Origin: Desulfocapsaceae bacterium
Lineage (GTDB): Bacteria > Desulfobacterota > Desulfobulbia > Desulfobulbales > Desulfocapsaceae
Reading direction: 5' to 3'
NCBI GenBank assembly: GCA_030653035.1
Contig: JAUSAB010000043.1
Location: 1 to 45,012, forward strand
Length of the DNA: 45,012 nucleotides
Part shown: positions 25,519 to 34,499 of the stretch, in pieces
Position numbering within the stretch: position 1 is the first letter of the stretch
Layout: each line of letters begins with the position of its first letter
Translations under genes and position numbers: made by a program
The notes under the pieces: generated by a model
What the model was told of the DNA's origin: nothing
Seen by the model: only the letters and a program-made list of their open reading frames with translations
The model's database searches: none

Positions 25519-27873
25519 ATGAGCTACAACGAAGCCGACACCAGGTCCAAGCTGATTGACCCCGCCATATACACTCGCGGTTGGTCGGAAGACCACATCA
25601 AGCGCGAAGAGAGCGCCGGAACCATTGAAATCGTTACCGGCAAGGCCAGACGTAACGCCAAAGGAAAAGTTGACTATACCCTGCGGCTCAAGGTGGCCAG
25701 CTCTACCCAACCCGTTGCCGTCGCTATCATCGAGGCCAAGGCGGAAGGAAAACACCCCGGTCACGGTCTGGAACAAGTTAAGGCCTACGCCGTCTGCAAG
25801 CGCCTCAACGTCCCCTTTGCCTTCTCCTCTAATGGCCATCAGTTTGTCGAGTTCGACCGCTTTTCAGGAATAACAACCGCCCCTCGTCCAATGGCTGAGT
25901 TTCCGTCCCCGGATGAGCTCCGTCATCGCTACGAAGCCGGAATGGGCTTCTCTCTGGACTCCCAGGCTGCCAAACCGTTGCTTGCTCTCTATCACGGCGG
26001 TGAAGCTGGCAGGCGCTACTATCAGGATGCCGCGATTCGAGCCGTACTGGAGAAAATTGCCCGCTGTGACGCCCAGGGAGAAGCCAAACGCGCCCTCCTC
26101 TCTCTGGCCACTGGCGCAGGGAAGACCTTTATTGCGGTCAATCTCCTTAAAAAAATTGCCGATGCCGGTTTACTCCGCAGGGCCTTGTTTATCTGCGACC
26201 GCGACGAACTGCGCACCCAGGGGCTTGCCGCCTTGCAGAAAGTCTTTGGTTCAGACGCGATGGCGGCCACCGGCAGCAATCCTGAGAAGAACGCCCGCGT
26301 GGTGGTTGCCACCTATCAAACCTTGGATGTGGATTCAGACGAGGCGGATGCCAACTTCCTGACCACCAACTACCCGGAGAACTATTTTTCCCATATCGTG
26401 ATCGACGAGTGCCACCGCTCGGCTTGGGGAAAGTGGTCACAGGTACTGACCCGCAACCCGGCGGCGGTGCAAGTGGGCCTCACCGCCACCCCCCGCAAGT
26501 TAGTTGTGCCCCAGGGAGACAAAGACGCCGAGGCTGACGCCAATATCAGCGCCGACAACTTCAAGCATTTCGGTGAACCGGTTTACGAGTATGACATGGC
26601 GCAAGCTATCGAGGACGGCTATCTGGCGGCCTGCGAGATCATCAAGGGACGGGTCAGCCTGGATGCTAACAAGCTCACCAGAGAAGAAATCTTCAACCAT
26701 CAGGTAAAAAATGCCAAGACTGGCCTTGAAGTCAGCACGGCAGAGGTGAAAGAGGAGTACGAAAACACGCACTTCGAGGGGCAAATCCTGCTGCCGGACC
26801 GGGTCAACGCCATGTGCGAAGACCTTTTTAAATACTTGTGTGAAAGCGGCGGACCGGAACAGAAAACCATCATCTTCTGCGCCCGCGACCGTCATGCCGA
26901 CGACGTCGCAACAGCCTTGAACAACCTCTATGCCGCCTGGTGTCAGCAGGAAGGCAAGACCCGCAAAGAGCCTTACGCCTTCAAGTGTACAGCGGCAAAC
27001 GACGGCAACGACTATCTGCCCGACCTGAAAGGGGCCTCTCGCCACCACTTTATCGCCACCACCGTCGATCTGCTGTCCACCGGGATTGACGTTCCCTGCG
27101 TGCGGAACATCGTCTTCTTCAAGTACGTCAAGTCCCCCATCTCCTTTTACCAGATGATTGGACGCGGCACCCGCATCGACATCCCCAGCAATAAACTGAT
27201 GTTCCGGGTCTATGACTACACCAACGCCACCCGCCTGTTCGGCGAGGATTTTGTGACACTCCCACCCCGTCCCGGCGGTGGCGGAGGTGGCGGTGGAGAC
27301 GGGCCGACGATCATTCAGGTGGAGGGGTTTGATGTGGTGGTGACACCGGCGGGACGTTACATTGTCACCCAGGTGGATGGCAAGGCCATGCCGGTAACAG
27401 TCGAAGAATACAAGGCCAGGTTGGCGGCAAAGCTGGTGGCAGAGGCCCCAACCATCGACAAGTTCCGCAGCCAGTGGATAGAGCCGGTCAATCGCCAGCC
27501 ACTGATTGCCCGGTTGGTCATGTCAGGCTACAACCCAGGCGTGTTGCGGATGGTGGAAGAGATGGAAGAGTACGACCTCTACGACGTACTGGTGGATGCG
27601 GCCTACGGGGCAGTCCCACGCACCCGGACCGATCGCGCCTTCGCTTTCATTTACAAAAATGAGGGGTGGTTGACCGACCTGCCAGCGGCAGCCACTGCCG
27701 TAGTCAAAGCCGTTGCCAGGCAATTCGAGAAAGGTGGCACTGATGGCTTAGAGAGTCGGGAGATTTTCCAGACCCCCGATGTCAGGAATGCCGGCGGATT
27801 GGCAGGGCTGAAGGCTGCCGGGAATCCAACGGAGTTGTTGAAAGAGACTAAGGCGAGGATGTTTGCGGCATGA
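25519..27873 (+). CDS. hsdR: Type I restriction enzyme, R (nuclease/translocase) subunit
   Basis: A 784-residue EcoEI-type HsdR. It cuts DNA after ATP-driven translocation, in complex with HsdM and HsdS. The start ATG 25519 gives MSYNEADTRSKLIDPAI, the usual N-terminus; the frame is open to 25471 but without homology. The nuclease domain shows Asp52 and IEAK (71-74). The helicase has Walker A ATGAGKT (197-203), DECH in VIDECHRSAWG, GLTATPRK and later motif VI QMIGRGTR. A glycine-rich linker (PRPGGGGGGGG) joins the helicase to the C-terminal domain that contacts HsdM. Its stop overlaps the hsdS start (ATGA). The AT-rich 200 bases upstream probably contain the promoter. Confidence 0.93.
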   Translation: MSYNEADTRSKLIDPAIYTRGWSEDHIKREESAGTIEIVTGKARRNAKGKVDYTLRLKVASSTQPVAVAIIEAKAEGKHPGHGLEQVKAYAVCKRLNVPFAFSSNGHQFVEFDRFSGITTAPRPMAEFPSPDELRHRYEAGMGFSLDSQAAKPLLALYHGGEAGRRYYQDAAIRAVLEKIARCDAQGEAKRALLSLATGAGKTFIAVNLLKKIADAGLLRRALFICDRDELRTQGLAALQKVFGSDAMAATGSNPEKNARVVVATYQTLDVDSDEADANFLTTNYPENYFSHIVIDECHRSAWGKWSQVLTRNPAAVQVGLTATPRKLVVPQGDKDAEADANISADNFKHFGEPVYEYDMAQAIEDGYLAACEIIKGRVSLDANKLTREEIFNHQVKNAKTGLEVSTAEVKEEYENTHFEGQILLPDRVNAMCEDLFKYLCESGGPEQKTIIFCARDRHADDVATALNNLYAAWCQQEGKTRKEPYAFKCTAANDGNDYLPDLKGASRHHFIATTVDLLSTGIDVPCVRNIVFFKYVKSPISFYQMIGRGTRIDIPSNKLMFRVYDYTNATRLFGEDFVTLPPRPGGGGGGGGDGPTIIQVEGFDVVVTPAGRYIVTQVDGKAMPVTVEEYKARLAAKLVAEAPTIDKFRSQWIEPVNRQPLIARLVMSGYNPGVLRMVEEMEEYDLYDVLVDAAYGAVPRTRTDRAFAFIYKNEGWLTDLPAAATAVVKAVARQFEKGGTDGLESREIFQTPDVRNAGGLAGLKAAGNPTELLKETKARMFAA

Positions 27874-29132
27874 GTGGGGGACTGACGGAACAAACGCTGC
27901 CTGCTGGGTGGCGATGGGTAAAACTTGAAGACCTGGTAGATCCTTTCAATGGCTATTGGGGAGAAGATGCCCCCTTCGATATGTCAACAGAGATGACAGT
28001 TCTTGGTGTTGGCAACATAACGAACAACGGATATATACGCCTTAAAGGTGCCACAATTCGTCATTTCTCTCTGCAAGATATGGAAGCTGTTGTGAGTGAG
28101 GGCGACTTGTTAGTAGTAAAGTCAAGTGGCTCAGCCGCGAATATCCGCTCTGGAAAAACCGGAATCTGTTCGCCTGAGTTAGATGGGAAAATAGCATATT
28201 CAAACTTCATGATTCGGTTATCTTCACGAAGAAGTATAGTCGACCCTTATTTGCTGTGGCATATTTTGAATAGTGATATTGCCAAGGAGTTTATCAAGAA
28301 AATAGTTGGAGGATCTACCTATCCAAACATCAAATGGTCAACCTACAAGGATTTTACTTTCCCCCTCCCAGCTCTCCCCGAACAAAAACGCATAGCTGCA
28401 ATCCTGACCGAGCAGATGGCGGCAGTCGAGAAGGCTCGAGCAGCGGCAGAGGCACGGCTGAAAGCGGCAAAAGAGCTGCCAGCGTCTTACCTGCGTGAGG
28501 TTTTTAAGAGCGAAAAAACTCAGGGGTGGCATACAATGGCACTAGGCGACGCGGGCGAAGTAGTATCCGGGGTCACCTTGGGTAGCAAGATAAAAAAGGT
28601 CAAGGTTCGAGCAGTCCCTTACCTACGGGTGGCTAATGTCAAGGACGGGCACTTAGACCTTAATGACGTCAAGACCATCGAAGTAACAGAAAATGAAATA
28701 CAAAGATGGCGGCTGCAAGCTGGTGACCTATTACTGACAGAAGGCGGCGATCCCGACAAGCTTGGACGAGGCAGCTTTTGGAACGATGAGATTCCTGAGT
28801 GTATCCACCAGAACCATATCTTTCGTGTTCGTTTTCCCCAAGATAGATTCCTCCCGGAATTCCTCTCTGCTCAGATGTCTTCTGAGTACGGCAAATCCTA
28901 CTTTCTGGCACATGCAAAGCAAACGACCGGTATCGCAACGATAAATCAGAAAGTTCTGAAAGCTTTCCCTTTGCTCGTGCCTCCCATAAAAGAACAGATG
29001 GAGATCGCAGAGGCCATCTCGTCCAAGATCAGCACTGCGAACCAAATATGCACCATGCTTTTTGAAGAACTTACCACCATCAATAAACTGCCCGCAGCCT
29101 TACTGCGTCAGGCATTCGCGGGAGAACTATAA
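27870..29132 (+). CDS. hsdS: Type I restriction enzyme, S (specificity) subunit
   Basis: A 420-residue specificity subunit, which chooses the DNA target for both methylation and cutting. It has two target-recognition domains: residues about 5-165 and about 210-370. Each is followed by a long helical spacer beginning with PLPALPEQKRIAAILTEQMA and LVPPIKEQMEIAEAIS respectively; the paired spacers form the coiled coil that holds two HsdM copies. The second spacer ends KLPAALLRQAFAGEL. Codon use and GC in the recognition domains are poorer in G+C than hsdR and hsdM, as usual for these exchanged domains. The start is coupled to hsdR and the stop is four bases before hsdM. Confidence 0.93.
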   Translation: MSGGLTEQTLPAGWRWVKLEDLVDPFNGYWGEDAPFDMSTEMTVLGVGNITNNGYIRLKGATIRHFSLQDMEAVVSEGDLLVVKSSGSAANIRSGKTGICSPELDGKIAYSNFMIRLSSRRSIVDPYLLWHILNSDIAKEFIKKIVGGSTYPNIKWSTYKDFTFPLPALPEQKRIAAILTEQMAAVEKARAAAEARLKAAKELPASYLREVFKSEKTQGWHTMALGDAGEVVSGVTLGSKIKKVKVRAVPYLRVANVKDGHLDLNDVKTIEVTENEIQRWRLQAGDLLLTEGGDPDKLGRGSFWNDEIPECIHQNHIFRVRFPQDRFLPEFLSAQMSSEYGKSYFLAHAKQTTGIATINQKVLKAFPLLVPPIKEQMEIAEAISSKISTANQICTMLFEELTTINKLPAALLRQAFAGEL

Positions 29133-29136
29133 AAAC

Positions 29137-30906
29137 ATGGCACGAGGCAGCAAAAAGAACGGCAACGGCAAGGTGCTGGCCACCCAACAATCGGTCAACT
29201 CGACCGTCAAGAGCATTTGCGACATCATGCGTCGATCCAACTGCGCCGGGGCCATGCAGTATGTCCCGGAGCTGACCTGGATTCTTTTTTTGCGTATCCT
29301 CGACGAGCAGGAGACGCATGAAGCAGAGGAGGATGCCGCCCTCGGCATCGACTTTACCCCGTCGCTCCAAGCCCCCTACCGCTGGCAGGACTGGGCGGCC
29401 CCGTTCAATGAGGACATAGCCGTTGCCGCTGATGGTCAGCATAAGCGGGGATGGAAGCGCAAAGAGCTGCATGAGGATGGCGGTTCCGGTGATTTATTCA
29501 ACTTCGTCAACACCGAGCTGTTGCCGCACCTGAAAGCGCTCAAAGACAAGGCGGGGGCCACCCCCCGCCAGAAGGTGATCAGCGAGATCATGTCCGGTGT
29601 CGAGCGGATCAGGATCGACACGGAGCGGAACTTCTGCGAGATTCTGGACCGGGTCCACATGGTCAGCTCGGATACCGTGGATGACACCCATGTCTTCACG
29701 ATTTCCCAGGTGTACGAAGGGTTGCTCCTGAAAATGGGCGAGAAGGGCAACGACGGCGGCCAGTTCTTCACCCCCCGCGAGGTCATCCGGGCCATGGTCC
29801 GGGTCATTGACCCGCAAGCAGGACAGACGGTCTATGATCCCGGTTGCGGCACCGGCGGTTTTTTAGCCCAAAGTTTCGAGTATATGCGTGACCAGTTGGG
29901 AGACGCCGCGACCGCCGAACGACTGGACACCCTCCGTCACCAGACCTTTTTCGGCCGGGAAAAAGAAAACCTGATTTTCCCCATTGCCCTGGCCAATCTG
30001 GTTCTCCATGGCATCAGCCAGCCCAACCTCTGGCACGGCAACACCCTTACCGATGAAAAGAGCTACGACGGATTGTTCCTGGACGCCCCGGCCCAGTTCG
30101 ATGTCGTGCTGACCAATCCTCCCTTCGGCGGCAAGGAAGGCAAGGCGGCCCAGACCCATTTTGCCTACAAAACTGGCGCCACCCAGATGCTGTTCCTGCA
30201 ACACGTCATGGATTATCTGAAAGATGGCGGACGCTGCGGGATCGTTATGGATGAGGGGGTGCTGTTCCGCACCAACGAGACCGCCTTTGTCCAGGTCAAG
30301 CGGAAGCTCCTGGAAGAGAACGACCTGTGGTGCATCGTCAGTCTCCCTGGCGGCGTCTTCACGGCGGCAGGCGCCGGCGTCAAGACCAATCTGCTTTTTT
30401 TCAGCAAAGGCAAGCACACGGAGAAGATTTGGTACTATGACCTATCCGATATTAAAGTCGGCAAAAAGACGCCGATGACCCTCGATAAGTTTGAGGAGTT
30501 CTTTCAGCTCCTGCCGACACGGGGAGACAGCGAGAAAAGCTGGACCATCGACATGGTGGGCCGCAAGCAAAAGGCGACTGAAGAGACCGCGCCGTTTAAG
30601 CAGCAGGCCCGTAAGAAAGAACAGGAGGCCGCCCAATGGTCCGACCTGGTCAAAGAACTCAAAAAAGCCAAGCCGACCGATACTGCCGCCGTAAGCGAGG
30701 CCATGGAAAAGGCAGCAGGCCTGGCCAAGGAAGCGAGGGAACAGGCCGCCAAAGCTGAGGGAATCGAGAACGCGGTCTACGATCTGAAGGCCGTCAACCC
30801 AAATACCAAGAACGAAGAAGACAAGCGGACGTCTGAACAGTTGCTGGATTTCATTGAGGCAAAGGGACGGGAGATCGCCGAGGCATTGGCTCTGCTGCGG
30901 GGCTGA
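29137..30906 (+). CDS. hsdM: Type I restriction enzyme, M (N6-adenine methyltransferase) subunit
   Basis: A 589-residue HsdM. It methylates adenine at the HsdS-defined site with SAM as donor. The start ATG 29137 (MARGSKKNGNGKVLATQQS) lies five bases after hsdS with GGGAG upstream; the earlier frame start at 29062 is inside hsdS. The N-terminal HsdM_N helical domain contains CAGAMQYVPELTWILFLRIL. The SAM motif is DPGCGTGGFL and the catalytic motif is NPPFGG (residues about 328-333). A charged C-terminal helical region (EKAAGLAKEAREQAAKAEG) closes it. Order R-S-M is less common than M-S-R, but all three subunits are intact, so the system should work. Confidence 0.94.
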   Translation: MARGSKKNGNGKVLATQQSVNSTVKSICDIMRRSNCAGAMQYVPELTWILFLRILDEQETHEAEEDAALGIDFTPSLQAPYRWQDWAAPFNEDIAVAADGQHKRGWKRKELHEDGGSGDLFNFVNTELLPHLKALKDKAGATPRQKVISEIMSGVERIRIDTERNFCEILDRVHMVSSDTVDDTHVFTISQVYEGLLLKMGEKGNDGGQFFTPREVIRAMVRVIDPQAGQTVYDPGCGTGGFLAQSFEYMRDQLGDAATAERLDTLRHQTFFGREKENLIFPIALANLVLHGISQPNLWHGNTLTDEKSYDGLFLDAPAQFDVVLTNPPFGGKEGKAAQTHFAYKTGATQMLFLQHVMDYLKDGGRCGIVMDEGVLFRTNETAFVQVKRKLLEENDLWCIVSLPGGVFTAAGAGVKTNLLFFSKGKHTEKIWYYDLSDIKVGKKTPMTLDKFEEFFQLLPTRGDSEKSWTIDMVGRKQKATEETAPFKQQARKKEQEAAQWSDLVKELKKAKPTDTAAVSEAMEKAAGLAKEAREQAAKAEGIENAVYDLKAVNPNTKNEEDKRTSEQLLDFIEAKGREIAEALALLRG

Positions 30907-30943
30907 GTGAAAATATTGCAACAGAACCGAGTTTATCAACTGT

Positions 30944-31084
30944 TAATTGAGCCTGTTGCAAAAGTATAATTAGTGGTTCGACAGGCTCACCACGAGCGGG
31001 AAAAGGCTAATAAATCCAATAAAGATACCTTTCACCCTGAGCTTGTCGAAGGGTATTACCGGAGTTTTGCAACAGGCTCAATTA
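30944..31084. repeat. MITE-like element with 20-bp perfect terminal inverted repeats
   Basis: A 141-bp element begins TAATTGAGCCTGTTGCAAAA (30944-30963) and ends with its exact reverse complement (31065-31084). A second, inner inverted repeat (TTCGACAGGCTCA at 30977-30989 versus TGAGCTTGTCGAA at 31038-31050, one mismatch) is nested inside. It contains no gene. Perfect ends plus short size suggest a non-autonomous transposable element; an outer TA pair may be the target duplication. It lies between hsdM and the BRO-like gene, ending 13 bases before that gene's ATG. No transposase for these ends is in the window. Confidence 0.7.
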
Positions 31085-31097
31085 TCCATTGAAAAAC

Positions 31098-31958
31098 ATG
31101 AATATTCAACCCACCCTTTTCGAGAATCATACAATCCGCCGAATCTATGATGAGAAAACCGAAATCTGGTGGTTCTCAGTAGTGGACATCGTTCAGGTGC
31201 TGATCCAGCAGCCGGATTATCAAGCGGCAAGAAATTACTGGAAGGTACTGAAAAACCGTCTGGCCAAGGAAGGGAGTGAGTCGGTTACAAACTGTAACCG
31301 ACTGAAATTACCTGCCGCCGACGGCAAGAACTACCTCTCTGACGTGGCCACAGCCGAAACCCTGCTGCGTCTGGTGCAATCCATCCCCAGCCCGAAGGCG
31401 GAGCCGATCAAGCTGTGGCTTGCCAAAGTAGGCTACGAACGTATGCAGGAAATGGCTGACCCTGGACGCTCTTTAGACCGCGCCCGCGAGACATGGCAAA
31501 AACATGGTCGCAGCGAAAAATGGATACAACAGCGCATGACCGGTCAGGAAACGCGCAACAAGTTGACCGATTACTGGGCAAATCATGAAATCAAGAAAGG
31601 CGACGAATTCGCCATTCTCACCAACATCATTCATCAGGAATGGTCGGGCGTAAGCGTGAAGACGCACAAGGAGATGAAGGGTTTACAGGATCACAATCTG
31701 CGCGACCACATGAGCGAGGCGGAACTGATTTTCACCGCATTGGCGGAATTGTCAACGCGGCAGATCGCCGAGACGAAGGACGCAACCGGCATGACCGAAA
31801 ACAAGGTGGCCGCCACCAAAGGCGGAGCGATTGCCAAACAGGCACGCAAGGCGCTGGAGGCCAAAACCGGCAGGCCGGTAGTATCTGGGGAGAATTTCCT
31901 GCCGCCAGGCAAGGGTTCACGTCCCAAGGTCGTGAAGAAAGATGGAGAGGACACATGA
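31098..31958 (+). CDS. BRO/DinD-like DNA-binding protein
   Basis: A 286-residue protein with an N-terminal BRO-N domain: FENHTIRRIYDEKTEIWWFSVVDIVQVL, then the ARNYWKVLKNRL helix, a DGKNYLSDVATAETLLRLVQSIPS loop and LWLAKVGYERMQE. The C-terminal half (about 120-286) contains DNA-damage-inducible protein D (DinD)-like sequence and a basic tail. Such proteins are often near type I restriction systems and phages and bind DNA as antirepressors or regulators. The start is ATG 31098; a TTG nine bases earlier is possible. No Shine-Dalgarno sequence is visible because the MITE-like element ends just upstream. The gene overlaps the PNP start by four bases (ATGA). Confidence 0.82.
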   Translation: MNIQPTLFENHTIRRIYDEKTEIWWFSVVDIVQVLIQQPDYQAARNYWKVLKNRLAKEGSESVTNCNRLKLPAADGKNYLSDVATAETLLRLVQSIPSPKAEPIKLWLAKVGYERMQEMADPGRSLDRARETWQKHGRSEKWIQQRMTGQETRNKLTDYWANHEIKKGDEFAILTNIIHQEWSGVSVKTHKEMKGLQDHNLRDHMSEAELIFTALAELSTRQIAETKDATGMTENKVAATKGGAIAKQARKALEAKTGRPVVSGENFLPPGKGSRPKVVKKDGEDT

Positions 31959-32839
31959 ACGACACTCAAACTCACACCAAAAACACAAACCATATCCAGC
32001 AGGTAGAAGAGTGTGTTGCCTTTCTGCAAAAGAAGCTGCCCTTTATCCCACCCCTGGTAATCCAGCTTGGCACCGGCCTCGGCGCTCTGGCCAGGCAGGT
32101 GCAGCCGGCGCTGATCCTGCCCTATCGCGACATCCCCAATTTTCCGGTCTCCACGGTGAACAGCCATCCGGGCAATTTGATTGTCGGCCATCTGCACGGA
32201 ACCCCGGTGATCGTCCTCCAGGGCCGTTTTCATTGCTATGAGGGCTACTCCAGCAAGGAAGTGGCCTTTCCCATCCGCGTCCTCTCCCTGCTTGGGGTCA
32301 AAACCCTGGTCCTGACCAATGCGGCGGGCGGACTCAACCCGGCCTTTGCTCCCGGTTCGATCATGATCTTCAGCGATCACCTGAATCTCTTGGGCGACAA
32401 CCCCTTGCGCGGCCCCAACGTCGATACCTGGGGACCACGTTTCCCCGATTTTTCGGTGCCCTATGCGCCGGAGTTGATCAAAATTGCCCAGGAGAGCGGT
32501 CAGAGCTGCGGCCTTGACAAGGTCGTCACCGGCGTCTATGCCTGCATCCCCGGCCCCAGCCTGGAGACTCCGGCCGAGACCCGCTGGCTGCGGGGATGCG
32601 GGGCTGATGCCGTCGGCATGTCCTCCATCCCGGAGATCCTTGTCGCCCGCCATGCCGGCATGGATGTGCTGGGCCTGTCGGTGATCTCCAACGTCAATGA
32701 TCCTGACAACCTGCAACCGATCATCCTCGAAGAGATCATCGCCGCCGCCGCGGCAGTGGAACCGCAACTGGAACGCCTTATTATTGAAATCATCAGGAGA
32801 AAATATCATGACGCCTCTCTCACAGACCCCGCGCGCTGA
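31955..32839 (+). CDS. Purine nucleoside phosphorylase
   Basis: A 294-residue enzyme of the trimeric PNP (DeoD2/PunA) family. It splits purine nucleosides with phosphate to base and ribose-1-phosphate; some members accept methylthio-nucleosides. Visible motifs: QLGTGLGAL phosphate site, FHCYEGYSSKEVAFPIRVL, NAAGGLNPAF, and GPSLETPAETRWLRGCGADAVGMSS with the purine-binding Glu and SVISNVND near the end. The start ATG 31955 is within the BRO stop (ATGA); the longer frame from 31640 lies inside the BRO gene and was rejected. It overlaps the following deaminase by 32 bases. Coupling to a restriction-associated gene upstream is unexpected for a housekeeping enzyme and may show where a defence island joined this operon. 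Confidence 0.9.
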   Translation: MNDTQTHTKNTNHIQQVEECVAFLQKKLPFIPPLVIQLGTGLGALARQVQPALILPYRDIPNFPVSTVNSHPGNLIVGHLHGTPVIVLQGRFHCYEGYSSKEVAFPIRVLSLLGVKTLVLTNAAGGLNPAFAPGSIMIFSDHLNLLGDNPLRGPNVDTWGPRFPDFSVPYAPELIKIAQESGQSCGLDKVVTGVYACIPGPSLETPAETRWLRGCGADAVGMSSIPEILVARHAGMDVLGLSVISNVNDPDNLQPIILEEIIAAAAAVEPQLERLIIEIIRRKYHDASLTDPAR

Positions 32840-34148
32840 CCTGCTCATCACCGGCCTCTGGCTCCTGCCCACCGCCCGCCACCAGGATGCGATTGCCGGC
32901 GGTGGCGTGGCCGTGGCCGGAGACCGCATCATCGCCATCGGAGAAGCAGACGAACTTGCTAAACGCTATCCCCAAGCCAAGCGCCTCCATGAGGAACACG
33001 GCTTGATCATGCCGGGGCTGGTCAACACCCACACCCACGCCCCCATGGCCTGTTTCCGGGGGCTGGCCGATGATCTGCCACTCATGACCTGGCTTCAGGA
33101 GCATATCTTCCCGGCCGAGGCCAAACTCACCCCAGAGATCGTTTACCACTCTACCCTGCTTTCGCTGGCTGAGATGATTAAATCGGGCACCACCAGCTTC
33201 TGCGACATGTACCTCTTTGCCAAGGAGGTAGCCCGAGCCACTGAAGAATCCGGGATGCGCGCTTGGATCGGCGAGGTGCTGTATGACTTCCCCTCACCCA
33301 ATTACGGCGAGCTGGAAAACGGCTTTACCTATGTAGACGAGATGTTCACCCTCTATCAGGACCACCCCCTGATCACCATCACCGTTGATCCCCATGCCGT
33401 GTACACCTGCTCACCAGCGCTCCTGCAACGACTGGGCGAACTTGCCCATGACCACAACTGCCCCTACGTGATCCACCTCTCCGAGAATGCCGCTGAGGTC
33501 GCCACCTGCCGGGAGCGTTACGGCTGCACGCCGGTACAGCATCTGGACAGACTGGGCCTGCTGGACGAGCGGACCCTGGCGGTTCACTGTGTCATATTGG
33601 ATGATCAGGAGATCGAGACCTTAGCCGCACGCAAAGTCAAGGTAGCCCACTGCCCGGAATCCAATATGAAGCTCGCCTCCGGCGCCGCCCCGGCAGTCCA
33701 GATGCTCAAGGCCGGTATCACCCTGGGGCTCGGCACCGATGGCAGCGCCAGCAACAACGATGTCGACATGTTCGGCGAGATGAACACGGCAGCCAAGCTC
33801 CACAAGGTGATCCACATGGATCCCACCGCCATGAACGCCGAGACCACCCTTCATGCCGCCACTCTTGGAGGAGCAGCCTGCCTGCACGCCGCAAGCGATA
33901 TCGGCACGCTCGCCGTCGGCAAAAAAGCCGATATCATCGTCCTCGACCTCAACCAGCCGCACCTGACCCCACTCTACAATATCCCCTCGCATCTGGTCTA
34001 TGCGGCACGGGGGGCGGATGTGATCCATTCCATCATCAATGGCAGACAGGTCATGCACAACCGGAAGCTCCTGACTCTGGACGAAGAGGCCATTCTGGCC
34101 AGGATGGGGGAGATCAGCCGGGGCATCCTGACCGCGAGAAATCGTTGA
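32808..34148 (+). CDS. mtaD: 5-methylthioadenosine/S-adenosylhomocysteine deaminase
   Basis: A 446-residue amidohydrolase of the TRZ/ATZ family. It deaminates MTA or SAH to the inosine forms. Metal site motifs: THTHAP and RGLADDLPLMTWLQE, HLSEN near residue 223, and GTDGSASNNDVDMFGEM near the C-terminal metal Asp. The C-terminal composite domain ends at LARMGEISRGI. Start ATG 32808 has AGGAGA seven bases upstream; the frame is open to 32697 inside the PNP gene. It overlaps the PNP by 32 bases, so the two are co-translated. PNP plus deaminase would let the cell deaminate and then split MTA to hypoxanthine-like products, a route used where MTA phosphorylase is absent (established for some bacteria; inference here). 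Confidence 0.88.
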   Translation: MTPLSQTPRADLLITGLWLLPTARHQDAIAGGGVAVAGDRIIAIGEADELAKRYPQAKRLHEEHGLIMPGLVNTHTHAPMACFRGLADDLPLMTWLQEHIFPAEAKLTPEIVYHSTLLSLAEMIKSGTTSFCDMYLFAKEVARATEESGMRAWIGEVLYDFPSPNYGELENGFTYVDEMFTLYQDHPLITITVDPHAVYTCSPALLQRLGELAHDHNCPYVIHLSENAAEVATCRERYGCTPVQHLDRLGLLDERTLAVHCVILDDQEIETLAARKVKVAHCPESNMKLASGAAPAVQMLKAGITLGLGTDGSASNNDVDMFGEMNTAAKLHKVIHMDPTAMNAETTLHAATLGGAACLHAASDIGTLAVGKKADIIVLDLNQPHLTPLYNIPSHLVYAARGADVIHSIINGRQVMHNRKLLTLDEEAILARMGEISRGILTARNR

Positions 34149-34190
34149 CTTTCTGCCCAAACTGCTCTAAACTCTGAGATGATTTGTTTC

Positions 34191-34208
34191 TATCGGATTG
34201 TTCCGATA
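34191..34208. promoter_or_regulatory. Small inverted repeat upstream of tatA
   Basis: TATCGGA-TTGT-TCCGATA, a perfect 7-bp dyad with a four-base loop, lies about 42 bases after the mtaD stop and 42 before the first tatA start. No T-tract follows; it may be an operator. Confidence 0.35.
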
Positions 34209-34250
34209 CAACTGTCCTTTCCCCACCACACAAGCACGCGAGGTGTCATT

Positions 34251-34439
34251 ATGTTTGGACTTGGAATGCCGGAACTTGTTATCATTCTGGTGATTATTGT
34301 CATTATCTTTGGCGCGGGCAAACTTCCTGAAATTGGTTCCGGGATTGGCAAGGGAATTAAAAACTTCAAGAATGCCACAAGATCAGAAGATGAAAAGAAA
34401 AAGATAGACGATGATACCAACGGTGGCCCTGCCACCTGA
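34251..34439 (+). CDS. tatA: Twin-arginine translocase TatA/E-family subunit (first copy)
   Basis: A 62-residue protein with one N-terminal membrane helix ([30 protein letters not shown]), the conserved FG-x-x-KLPE hinge and an amphipathic helix, then a charged tail ([10 protein letters not shown]). TatA subunits polymerise to form the pore that moves folded proteins with twin-arginine signals. Start ATG 34251 with GAGGTG upstream was preferred over the longer frame from 34179. A second paralogue follows 60 bases later. tatC is not in the window, so this pair is unlinked to the rest of the machine. Confidence 0.93.
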   Translation: MFGLGMPELVIILVIIVIIFGAGKLPEIGSGIGKGIKNFKNATRSEDEKKKIDDDTNGGPAT

Positions 34440-34499
34440 TCCTTCAAAAACACATCCTATCATCCATAAACTTTCACCTTATTAAAATAGGAGCATACT

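Noticed and set aside
27280-27310. Glycine run in hsdR as a possible assembly error
   Set aside because: The frame continues without disturbance into a conserved C-terminal domain, and flexible Gly linkers occur in this family.
30977-30989. Possible tRNA TΨC arm (ggttcgac)
   Set aside because: It is part of a nested inverted repeat inside the MITE-like element; no cloverleaf or acceptor stem can be drawn.
31691-32938. Minus-strand frame opposite the BRO, PNP and deaminase genes (415 codons)
   Set aside because: Crosses three convincing genes in antisense; no domain signal.
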